From positions 1 through 16,530 of the forward strand of contig DJYC01000108.1 of the NCBI GenBank assembly GCA_002448445.1: a stretch of 16,530 bases of DNA. Direction: 5' to 3'. Each line of letters starts with the position of its first letter. Within the stretch, counting starts at the first letter, position 1. Source of the stretch: Treponema sp. UBA6988 (GTDB taxonomy: Bacteria; Spirochaetota; Spirochaetia; Treponematales; Treponemataceae). Both the position numbers and the translations under genes were made by a program. A model generated the notes under the pieces. That model did not search any database and was not told the DNA's origin. It saw only the letters and a list, made by a program, of their open reading frames with translations. Below, piece by piece: positions 1-6,362 of the stretch.

Positions 1-3000
1 GACATGCGCATGAACGGAAGCTGCGCCGGTGGAACGGGTGCTTTTATTGATGAAGTTGCTTCTATATTAAAGGTTTCGGTTCAAGAAATAAATTCGCTTG
101 CGGAAAAGGGGTCGTGCGTTTACGATATTTCCGGCCGCTGCGGTGTCTATGCAAAGACGGACATTCAGCCCCTTTTGAACCAGGGCATTTCCAAGGCAGA
201 CCTTGCGCTAAGTTCTTTCCATGCAATTGCAAAGCAGACGATTGGCGGTCTTGCCCAGGGCTTGGACATAAAAAGTCCCGTTGTTTTTGAGGGCGGCCCT
301 TTAACATTCAATCCTGTGCTTATAAAGGTTTTTGCAGAGCGCTTGAATCTGGAAGCAAAGGACATTCTTAATCCTGCCCACCCGGAGGTTATGATTGCAA
401 AGGGGGCGGCACTTTCGCTTAATGAGCTTTTCCCCGATTTTGTGATGGAGTGTACAATTCCCCAAATCATAGAATTTCTGGAGGAAGACTGCACAAAAAA
501 AGAAGAGGTTTCTTCTTCCGGTCGGCTTTATTTTTATTCAGAAGAAGAAAAGCAGGAATTTTTTGACCGCCACAAGAGGAAGCGCCCCAAGGTTTACAAG
601 TTTGCCCGCGGAGAAACAATCCGTGTCTATCTTGGAATTGACTCCGGCTCTACGACAACAAAATTCGTGCTGCTGGACGAAGACAATCAAATCCTTGACT
701 ATTTTTATTCAGGCAACGAAGGAGACCCGCTTGTTATTGCAAAGGATGCGCTTATCAAGATGCGTGACCGCTACAAGGCCGAGGGGGTAAAGCTTGAAAT
801 TCTTGGCGTGGGAACTACCGGTTACGGAGAGCTTTTGTTCAGCAAGGCTTTTAACACCGAATACCATACCGTGGAAACTGTTGCCCATGCTAAGGCCGCA
901 AGCCATTATGTTGGAGACGTAGACTTTCTTTTGGACATTGGCGGTCAGGACATGAAGGCCATCTGGCTTTCTGGCGGCGTAATAACAAACATCATCGTAA
1001 ACGAGGCGTGTTCATCTGGTTGCGGTTCATTCCTACAGAATTTTGCTGACTCTCTTGGCATAGAAGTAAAGGACATAGCGGAGGCTGCATTCAGCTCACA
1101 GAATCCTGCCGTGCTCGGAAGCCGCTGCACCGTTTTTATGACCAGCAGCATTGTAACTGAACAGCGCAACGGAAAATCTGGTCAGGACATCATGGCTGGG
1201 CTTTGCCGTTCTATCATAGAAAATGTCTTTACAAAAGTAATCCGCATGAGGAACCTTGATTCCCTGGGAAAAAAGATTGTTGTTCAGGGAGGAACTTTCC
1301 AAAACGATGCAGTTTTGCGTGCCATGGAACAGTATATAGGCCGCACTGTGGTCCGCGCTCCCTACCCTGGAATTATGGGCGCAATCGGAGTTGCCCTGCT
1401 TACAAAAGAAAAAATGCAGGCGGGAAAAACAGAGCGTTCTTTTATTGGGCTTGAAAACCTTGATTCATTTACCTACAGCCAGCAGTCAAATGTTGTCTGC
1501 CCCTTCTGCCAAAACCACTGCAAGCGCACAATCGTAAAATTTTCAAACGGCGCATCTTGGATTACCAACAACCGCTGCGAACGCGGAGAAATACTGGGAA
1601 TGCCGGGAGATCCTTTGGTCCGCGAAAAGATAAGGGAGGGCAACCTAAGAAAAGCGGCAAACCTCTTTAAGTACCGCCAGGAGCTTTTGTTCAAGGAATA
1701 CGAAATTGTGCAGGGTGTTAAGGACAGGGGCATTACCATAGGCCTTCCAAGGGTTCTTTCTTTTTGGGAACTAATGCCTTTCTGGAACACATTCTTTAGG
1801 TCTTTGGGCTTTGACGTAAAGATGTCGGACCTTAGTACCAGAAAAATGTTTGAAGACGGGCTTTCATCCGTTGTTTCTGACACGGTCTGCTTCCCCGCAA
1901 AACTTGTTCACGGACACTTGCGCAATCTTGCCGCAAAAAAAGTTGACCGCATTTTTATGCCTGTAATTTCCACCTTTAAGTCCCAGAACACGGAAGAAAC
2001 AAGCGAGTACATGTGTGCAATCGTAAAGGGCTATTCCTGGGTAATAAGAAATTCAGACAATCCGGAAAAGCGCTTCGGCATACCCTACGACACACCGCTT
2101 TTCTTCTGGTACACGGACAAAGACAAAGAAAGCCAGCTTGAATCCTACATGCAAAAGCAGTTCGGAATTCCCAAGAAAGAAGTTGACGCTGCAATCAAAG
2201 CCGCCGACTCTGCAATGAAGGAATTCCACTCGGATTTGGAAAGTGCCGCCCAGCAGGTTATTGATGACGTTCAGGCTTCCGGCAAGTACGCAATTGTTCT
2301 TGCATCCCGCCCCTACCAGAATGACCCGCTAGTAAACCACGGCCTTCCAGAACTTTTTGCAGACTCAGGAATCCCCGTGCTCACAGTTGACTCTGTTCCG
2401 GGAATTGCCCAGGTAGACTTAAGCCATAGCCGTCTGGATGTGGTGAACAACTACCACGCAAGGCTTTTGGCAACATCCATAATTGCGGCAGAACATCCGC
2501 ACCTTGAATACGTTCAGTTTGTAAGCTTTGGCTGCGGACACGATGCCTACCTTAGCGACGAAATAATAAGGATGATGAAGGAAATCTCCGGCAAGTCACC
2601 GCTTGTTTTAAAGATGGACGAAAGCGATGTTCAGGGGCCATTAAGAATCCGCGTCCGCTCCTTTGTGGAAACTCTCTCCATGAAGTATTCCTCCGGAGCA
2701 AAACTAAATGCCCGCGACCTGCCAGACCCCTACAAGGTCAAGTTCAACAAAAAAGATGTCCATGAAAAAATCGTCCTTGTGCCAAACACATCCCACGCTT
2801 TTGCAAGAATCATGGCTGCATCCCTTGCAACCCAAAAGCTAAAGGCCCTGCCCCTGGATGTTGGCCGCGAAGACGCAATCAGGCTTGGCAAAAAATACGT
2901 TCACAACGACATCTGCTTCCCCGCACAGATTGTAATTGGAGAAGCCTTGGCTGCACTGGAAAGCGGTTTGTACGACCCGCACAGCGTTGCAATTGCTACA

Positions 3001-3981
3001 GGAAAAGACATTGGCGACTGCCGCCTTACCCACTACGGTGCCCTGCTAAGAAAGGCTCTGGACGACGCAGGCTATTCTTATGTCCCCATAGTCACAAACA
3101 ACGACCGCGACTACCACAACCTGCACCCCGGCTTTAAGATGAACCTTGCAACTTCACTAAAACTTGCAATCGCTTTCCCAATGATAGATGCACTGGAAGA
3201 ACTGCTTCGCAAGATGCGCCCCTACGAACTTGAAAAGGGAAGTGCAGATGCCGCCTTTGAAAAAAGCATGGATCTTCTGGTAGAAGGAATCAAGGAAGGC
3301 TTTATTGCAGAAAGAAGGGCTTTTGCAAAGGCAATAGAAGTGATGAAGGGCGTAAAATACGACCGCTCGCACCTAAAGCCCACGGTCCTTATCGTTGGCG
3401 AATACCTCTTGAATTTCCACCCCGGCGCAAACCACGACATTGAGCTTTACCTGGAAGAAAACGGCTTTGAGATAATAGAAGCAAAAATGTCCGACGTAAT
3501 GCAAAAGACCTACTTTGCCCAGGACACCCAAATCCGCGAAAACCGCCTGCACCGCCCGCTGGCAAAAAAGGCAATGGCGCGCACAATAAACGAAGCCTTT
3601 AACTTTACCCACGTGTGGGCAAACGAAATTGCCTGCCGCCACCCGCTTTTTGAACCGCCTACAAAGCTCACGGAACTGGTAAAGGGCAGCGATCCCCTCA
3701 TCTACCATACTTTCGATGCTGGAGAGGGAGTCCTCATACCTGGAGAAATCCTCCACCATGCAAGCCGCGGTTGCAAGAATTTCATCATTCTCCAGCCCTT
3801 TGGCTGCCTTCCAAACCACGTTGTAGGCCGCGGAATTACCAAGAGGCTCAAGGAACTCTACCCGGACGTGCAAATTCTTCCCTTGGACTACGACCCGGAC
3901 GTATCCTTTGCAAACATAGAAAACCGCCTGCAAATGCTCATAATGAATGCAAAAAATTCTTCTTCGGACGGTGCTTTTTAG
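1..3981 (+). CDS. 2-hydroxyacyl-CoA dehydratase activase-type giant protein (BadF/BcrA ATPase tandem + DUF2229-like), 5' partial
   Basis: The reading frame is open from the first base, so the N-terminus lies outside the window; about 1,326 codons remain and relatives are around 1,400 residues or more. The family couples ATP hydrolysis to electron transfer from a [4Fe-4S] cluster to radical dehydratases. Two ATPase modules are visible. The tail of the first has MNGSCAGGTG with Cys at 22-24 and RCGVYAKTD with Cys at 139-141. The second starts at GIDSGSTTTKF (634-666), then LDIGGQD, NEACSSGCGSF (Cys at 1009) and GSRCTVF (Cys at 1126). In both modules the Cys pair is exactly 39 residues apart, as for the cluster ligands of HgdC. 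A four-Cys group follows (codons at 1498, 1507, 1519, 1576), then a DUF2229/HgdB-like start GLPRVLSFWELMPFW at 1741-1785 and a long C-terminal region ending near QPFGCLPNHV. The substrate cannot be read from the sequence. Family assignment is strong; the physiological role is open. Confidence 0.9.
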   Translation, partial: DMRMNGSCAGGTGAFIDEVASILKVSVQEINSLAEKGSCVYDISGRCGVYAKTDIQPLLNQGISKADLALSSFHAIAKQTIGGLAQGLDIKSPVVFEGGPLTFNPVLIKVFAERLNLEAKDILNPAHPEVMIAKGAALSLNELFPDFVMECTIPQIIEFLEEDCTKKEEVSSSGRLYFYSEEEKQEFFDRHKRKRPKVYKFARGETIRVYLGIDSGSTTTKFVLLDEDNQILDYFYSGNEGDPLVIAKDALIKMRDRYKAEGVKLEILGVGTTGYGELLFSKAFNTEYHTVETVAHAKAASHYVGDVDFLLDIGGQDMKAIWLSGGVITNIIVNEACSSGCGSFLQNFADSLGIEVKDIAEAAFSSQNPAVLGSRCTVFMTSSIVTEQRNGKSGQDIMAGLCRSIIENVFTKVIRMRNLDSLGKKIVVQGGTFQNDAVLRAMEQYIGRTVVRAPYPGIMGAIGVALLTKEKMQAGKTERSFIGLENLDSFTYSQQSNVVCPFCQNHCKRTIVKFSNGASWITNNRCERGEILGMPGDPLVREKIREGNLRKAANLFKYRQELLFKEYEIVQGVKDRGITIGLPRVLSFWELMPFWNTFFRSLGFDVKMSDLSTRKMFEDGLSSVVSDTVCFPAKLVHGHLRNLAAKKVDRIFMPVISTFKSQNTEETSEYMCAIVKGYSWVIRNSDNPEKRFGIPYDTPLFFWYTDKDKESQLESYMQKQFGIPKKEVDAAIKAADSAMKEFHSDLESAAQQVIDDVQASGKYAIVLASRPYQNDPLVNHGLPELFADSGIPVLTVDSVPGIAQVDLSHSRLDVVNNYHARLLATSIIAAEHPHLEYVQFVSFGCGHDAYLSDEIIRMMKEISGKSPLVLKMDESDVQGPLRIRVRSFVETLSMKYSSGAKLNARDLPDPYKVKFNKKDVHEKIVLVPNTSHAFARIMAASLATQKLKALPLDVGREDAIRLGKKYVHNDICFPAQIVIGEALAALESGLYDPHSVAIATGKDIGDCRLTHYGALLRKALDDAGYSYVPIVTNNDRDYHNLHPGFKMNLATSLKLAIAFPMIDALEELLRKMRPYELEKGSADAAFEKSMDLLVEGIKEGFIAERRAFAKAIEVMKGVKYDRSHLKPTVLIVGEYLLNFHPGANHDIELYLEENGFEIIEAKMSDVMQKTYFAQDTQIRENRLHRPLAKKAMARTINEAFNFTHVWANEIACRHPLFEPPTKLTELVKGSDPLIYHTFDAGEGVLIPGEILHHASRGCKNFIILQPFGCLPNHVVGRGITKRLKELYPDVQILPLDYDPDVSFANIENRLQMLIMNAKNSSSDGAF

Positions 3982-4186
3982 GACGAACTCCTGCATGCTC
4001 TACCATCCATTCCTTGGCTAAATTCCGACTGGCATGCCTCTGCGCCACGGGCTTTCCGGGGTTCCGGCTCTCGCCTCCATTGCTTCGCAACGCGTTCCGC
4101 GCCCCTCCAATCCCGCGTAGGCTGCTCCGGGAAAAAACACCCCTTGGGGCGAAAAAAGTGTAAAAAAAATAGGGGTTCTTAGGGGT
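3982..4186. other. GC-rich non-coding stretch after the activase gene
   Basis: No convincing gene here. The segment at about 4020-4130 is clearly richer in G+C than its surroundings. At 4140-4149 there is a CCCC-TT-GGGG palindrome flanked by A-runs. Read on the minus strand it becomes a short GC hairpin followed by TGTTTTTT, which could act as a weak minus-strand terminator. No good plus-strand intrinsic terminator for the large activase gene is visible. Open frames crossing this stretch on both strands have no family resemblance or ribosome binding site and are treated as chance. Confidence 0.4.
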
Positions 4187-4368
4187 CATGTTGCTCAACG
4201 TATCGCAACATGCCTAAGCCGTGCCCAGGGATGAGACGGTAGCAAGTGCGTATCGTCGAAGGTGGTTTGGAGGGGGAAAAAGCAGTGCTTTGCACCTGCG
4301 CGGGCACAGTTCGGACTTTGAGCTGGTTTTCCCCCTCAAAATTCGGGGTTCAAGGGCATTCCCTTGGA
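4187..4368 (+). ncRNA. Candidate structured RNA or dense inverted-repeat region, unassigned
   Basis: Three perfect stems lie close together. CATGTTGC at 4187-4194 pairs with GCAACATG at 4205-4212 (10-nt loop). GAGGGGGAAAA at 4270-4280 pairs with TTTTCCCCCTC at 4327-4337 (11 bp around a 46-nt interior that holds a smaller GTGC/GCAC-type hairpin near 4286-4295). CAAGGG at 4351-4356 pairs with CCCTTG at 4361-4366, followed by a weakly T-rich stretch. The CGTATCG heptamer occurs twice (4199-4205, 4248-4254). A CCCAGG...ACGG-AGCA order at 4223-4245 superficially recalls SRP RNA helix 8, but the expected tetraloop is missing. No known RNA family can be assigned. The strand is a guess based on the terminator-like last hairpin. 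Confidence 0.3.
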
Positions 4369-4456
4369 TTTATTGTTGATAATGTTGAAAATTGTATTAA
4401 ATCAAGAAAAAAAGTTGATTTTTTTTTGTAAAAAGGTTGATTTTTTTAAATTTTTA

Positions 4457-4485
4457 ATGACGAAATAAAATTTATCTGTTATAAT
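4457..4485 (+). promoter_or_regulatory. Sigma-70-type promoter for the CBM48 gene
   Basis: A perfect -10 TATAAT lies at 4480-4485, with ATGACG (4/6 match to TTGACA) at 4457-4462 and a 17-bp spacer. It is preceded by an AT-rich region with T-tracts at 4419-4427 and 4440-4447, each following GTTGA. The position is about 70 bp upstream of the start codon at 4554, leaving a short leader. Confidence 0.65.
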
Positions 4486-4553
4486 GAATTTGTAAGTTCA
4501 AAATATAGCTGATGGTTCTCTGTCAGTGACTGAATATAAAGAGGAGCAAAAAC

Positions 4554-4862
4554 ATGGCCTTAAAGAAAACTTATTCAAAAGACAAGAAAACTTGCAAGGT
4601 TACGTTTACTGTAACACAGGAAGCTGCACACGGAGCTAGTGATGTAACTATTGCCGGAGATTTTAACAGCTGGAGCAGCACGGAGACTCCGCTTACCAAA
4701 AAGAAGGACGGCTCTTTCTCTGTAACTCTTGCACTCGACGCAGGAAAAGAATATCAGTTCCGCTATTTGCTCGATGGCAAGCACTGGGAAAATGACTGGG
4801 CTGCAGACAAATACATTCCAGCCCCCTTCTCCCACACAGACAATTCTGTCGTAATCTGCTAG
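4554..4862 (+). CDS. Free-standing CBM48/E-set glycogen-binding domain protein (102 aa)
   Basis: A small protein made almost entirely of one isoamylase N-terminal/AMPK-type glycogen-binding domain. The VTIAGDFNSW motif is at residues 31-40. The second half has EYQFRYLLDGKHW (66-78) and W82 before DKYIPAPF, the usual aromatic positions of this fold. The family binds alpha-1,4/1,6-glucan, normally as an accessory domain of branching or debranching enzymes or of AMPK beta subunits. Here no catalytic domain follows: the frame stops after residue 102 and no glycogen gene is next to it. There is no signal peptide, so a cytoplasmic role in glycogen binding or regulation is inferred. GAGGAG at 4541-4546 is 7 nt before the ATG and fixes the start. 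It has its own promoter and is monocistronic, converging on rlpA. Confidence 0.85.
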   Translation: MALKKTYSKDKKTCKVTFTVTQEAAHGASDVTIAGDFNSWSSTETPLTKKKDGSFSVTLALDAGKEYQFRYLLDGKHWENDWAADKYIPAPFSHTDNSVVIC

Positions 4863-4884
4863 AATTACAATCTGCTAAGATTGC
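4853..4884 (+). repeat. 16-bp imperfect tandem duplication across a stop codon
   Basis: AATCTGCTAGAATTAC (4853-4868) is followed directly by AATCTGCTAAGATTGC (4869-4884), 13 of 16 positions identical. The first copy contains the last codons and TAG stop of the CBM48 gene; the second carries a TGC-TAA copy of the same end. It looks like a local duplication of the gene's 3' end. Confidence 0.75.
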
Positions 4885-4893
4885 AATTTGTCG

Positions 4894-4960
4894 TTGCCGG
4901 GCGGTTGGTGAGCATGGTCGAACCACGGTTGGTGAGCACCGCCGAACCATGACCCGGCAA
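4894..4960. repeat. Two 24-bp tandem units inside an 8-bp inverted repeat, between convergent genes
   Basis: TTGCCGGG (4894-4901) and CCCGGCAA (4953-4960) form a perfect 8-bp inverted repeat. Between them are two 24-bp units (4902-4925 and 4926-4949), each starting CGGTTGGTGAGCA and ending CGAACCA. They differ only at 3 of the 4 bases just after the shared 13-mer (TGGT versus CCGC). Each unit has GGTT...AACC self-complementarity. Sitting between the stop codons of two convergent genes, it may work as a bidirectional terminator, although neither side has a strong T-run directly after the stem. Confidence 0.65.
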
Positions 4961-4963
4961 TCC

Positions 4964-5674
4964 TTAACTCTTCCTTTTTCTTACAACCTGCTGGGTAAAT
5001 CCCTTTGCCCTCAGTTCTTCCTGCATCTGCCTTACCTTTTCAGCCGGAACTTTTGTTACAGAAACCCTGGTTGCAGTCTGCGTCTTTTGGTAACTTACGT
5101 TTTTAAATCCCGCGCGTAAAAGCTTTTGCGCAAGATTCACCGCATTCTCCTTCTTGGAAAAAGCCCCAAGCTGAATGTCGTAAAGGGCACCCTTTTCAAG
5201 CTTAACCTGTGAATTTGCCGTAGAAGTAGCCTTGGGCTTGTTTGCTGTGCTGCCAGAACTGCCGGAAGTTCCTGCATTTCCGCCCTCACCCTTTCCAAGA
5301 ATTTCTATTCTTACTTTTGCGGTCCCTGTCTTTATCATGTCTAGTTTTACAGCCGCCGCCTTTGAAACGTCAAGCTCCCTTCCCTTAACAAAAGGCCCCC
5401 TGTCGTTCACCTTTACCGTAACATAGTTTCCGTTTGCAAGGTTAGTAACGCGGAGCATTGTTCCAAAGGGAAGTGTCTTGTGGGCCGCCGTGTAGCCGTA
5501 CATGTTGAATACTTCCCCGCTGGAAGTTTTCCTTCCATGAAATTTGTCCGCATAATAAGAAGCCGTAACCCCGCTCTTGTAAACCGTCGCCGCATGAAGC
5601 AAAATTCCCGCAAAAAAAATAACCGCAAAGACAATAAACCTGGCAATAGCTTTTGTAATATTTGCTTTGTGCAC
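4964..5674 (-). CDS. rlpA: RlpA-like septal ring lytic transglycosylase with DPBB and SPOR domains
   Basis: A 236-residue exported protein. Residues 1-29 form a signal peptide (basic N-region, hydrophobic FIVFAVIFFAGILL, then HAA). The double-psi beta-barrel spans about 36-126, with ASYYADKFHGRKTSSGE at 38-54, LPFGT at 68-72 and the VNDRGPF core at 89-95; D91 matches the conserved catalytic-site Asp of RlpA enzymes. A low-complexity Gly/Ser/Thr linker (about 128-158) leads to a C-terminal SPOR domain (about 162-232, LYDIQLGAFSKKENA), which in other bacteria binds denuded peptidoglycan at the septum. The start is GTG (5674-5672), chosen because AAGGAGA on the minus strand at 5687-5681 lies 6 nt upstream and no other start keeps the signal peptide. 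It is a single gene with no operon partner. Whether it cleaves glycan or only binds it in this organism cannot be read from sequence. Confidence 0.93.
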   Translation of the reverse strand: MHKANITKAIARFIVFAVIFFAGILLHAATVYKSGVTASYYADKFHGRKTSSGEVFNMYGYTAAHKTLPFGTMLRVTNLANGNYVTVKVNDRGPFVKGRELDVSKAAAVKLDMIKTGTAKVRIEILGKGEGGNAGTSGSSGSTANKPKATSTANSQVKLEKGALYDIQLGAFSKKENAVNLAQKLLRAGFKNVSYQKTQTATRVSVTKVPAEKVRQMQEELRAKGFTQQVVRKRKS

Positions 5675-5780
5675 TAAAAATCTCCTTATCTATCACCTAA
5701 AATTTCGGAAAATCCTCCCCCACCATTAATCCGCTTTAGCCAAAAAATGTAACAAACCAATCTTCTAATCCCCGGTATGT

Positions 5781-6030
5781 GTAGAAGGCAAGTGCACTTT
5801 TTCAACAATTGTAATGCAAGAATATGTTAGAAAGCACTGGAATGGAGGCTGAAAACGTGGCAAAAAAGCATTTGCGCGGAGCGACCGAAGGGAGTCAGAT
5901 ACCTTGTATCTGCGCTTGGGGTTGTAAACAACCCTTGCTTTTTTGACGCGTTTTCAGCCGGGAATGGAAGTGCTTTCGTGTTAATATCTGCATTTGATAG
6001 TTTTCATTAAGATTTGCACTTGCCTTATAC
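5781..6030. repeat. Long imperfect palindrome (~250 bp), MITE-like
   Basis: Nested arms pair in order from outside in: AAGGCAAGTGCA (5785-5796) with TGCACTTGCCTT (6015-6026); GAAAGCACT (5830-5838) with AGTGCTTTC (5969-5977); GGCTGAAAACG (5847-5857) with CGTTTTCAGCC (5949-5959); AAAAAAGCA (5862-5870) with TGCTTTTTT (5936-5944). The tip carries two more hairpins, CAGATAC/GTATCTG (5896-5902, 5906-5912) and GGGTTG/CAACCC (5919-5924, 5929-5934). Stretches between the blocks are also partly complementary. The octamer GGAATGGA occurs in the same orientation at mirrored places (5839-5846, 5961-5968). No coding frame is convincing. It may be a miniature inverted-repeat element or the remnant of one; target-site duplications were not identified. 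Confidence 0.8.
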
Positions 6031-6047
6031 GCTTCTAAGCTCCAATG

Positions 6048-6076
6048 TTGACAATAGGGTGCATTTTCGCTAAAGT
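6048..6076 (+). promoter_or_regulatory. Promoter of the cobalamin operon
   Basis: A perfect -35 TTGACA at 6048-6053, a 17-bp spacer, and TAAAGT (4/6 match to TATAAT) at 6071-6076. Transcription would begin near 6083, a few bases before the first paired region of the riboswitch, as expected for a leader-controlled operon. Confidence 0.7.
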
Positions 6077-6087
6077 AATTTTGGAAT

Positions 6088-6290
6088 CGGGTGCATAAGG
6101 AATTAAAATCGGCCAGATCAAAGTTGGTTTTAAACTTATGCCTAACAGGGAACGGAGTTAAAACCTCCGGCAGTGCCGCTACTGTAAAAGGATTTTCCCT
6201 TGAGCCAGACACCTGCCCGCTTCAAGGCACAAAACTTCTTCGAGACCAAGGAAGGTGCCAGGGCTATGGTGTAGCATAAATTCCTATGTC
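6088..6290 (+). promoter_or_regulatory. Cobalamin (AdoCbl-type) riboswitch
   Basis: The conserved core is present: AACAGGGAACGGAG (6144-6157), then AAACCTCCGGCAGTGCCGCT and ACTGT (6161-6185). Next is the B12-box-like GAGCCAGACACCTGCCC (6202-6218). The closing stem is visible as CATA-GGAATT (6094-6104) against AATTCCTATG (6279-6288). A GGCAC/GTGCC stem lies near 6225-6259. These riboswitches bind adenosylcobalamin and reduce expression of B12 synthesis and uptake genes. About 75 nt separate the aptamer from the cbiK start. I see no convincing terminator hairpin with a T-run there, so control at the ribosome binding site (AGGAG, 6351-6355) is the likelier mode. One possible pairing is AAAACTT (6231-6237) with AAGTTTT (6344-6350), next to that site. 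Confidence 0.92.
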
Positions 6291-6362
6291 CAAAAAACGT
6301 CCTGAACTTTCCCCTCAATCTTTTATGCCGCAATTTCTCACAAAAGTTTTAGGAGTAAAATC

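Noticed and set aside
3373..3996. 207-codon minus-strand open frame
   Set aside because: Fully antisense to the C-terminal part of the activase-like protein, whose reading frame is continuous and conserved in character.
3938..4198. 86-codon minus-strand open frame across the end of the activase gene
   Set aside because: Arg/Gly/Pro-rich translation of GC-rich DNA overlapping a well-supported gene; typical chance frame.
4223..4245. SRP RNA helix-8-like motif
   Set aside because: The CCCAGG and AGCA elements are in the right order, but the bases between them do not form the expected stem and GNRA-type tetraloop, so an SRP RNA call is not justified.
4246..4431. 61-codon plus-strand open frame
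   Set aside because: It lies in the stem-rich intergenic region, has no credible ribosome site, and ends in lysine/phenylalanine-rich sequence produced by A- and T-tracts. No family resemblance.
4902..4949. CRISPR-like repeat
   Set aside because: Two directly adjacent 24-bp units with no spacer and no cas genes nearby; simple tandem repeat.
6091..6279. 62-codon open frame upstream of cbiK
   Set aside because: It coincides almost exactly with the cobalamin riboswitch and has no ribosome site.
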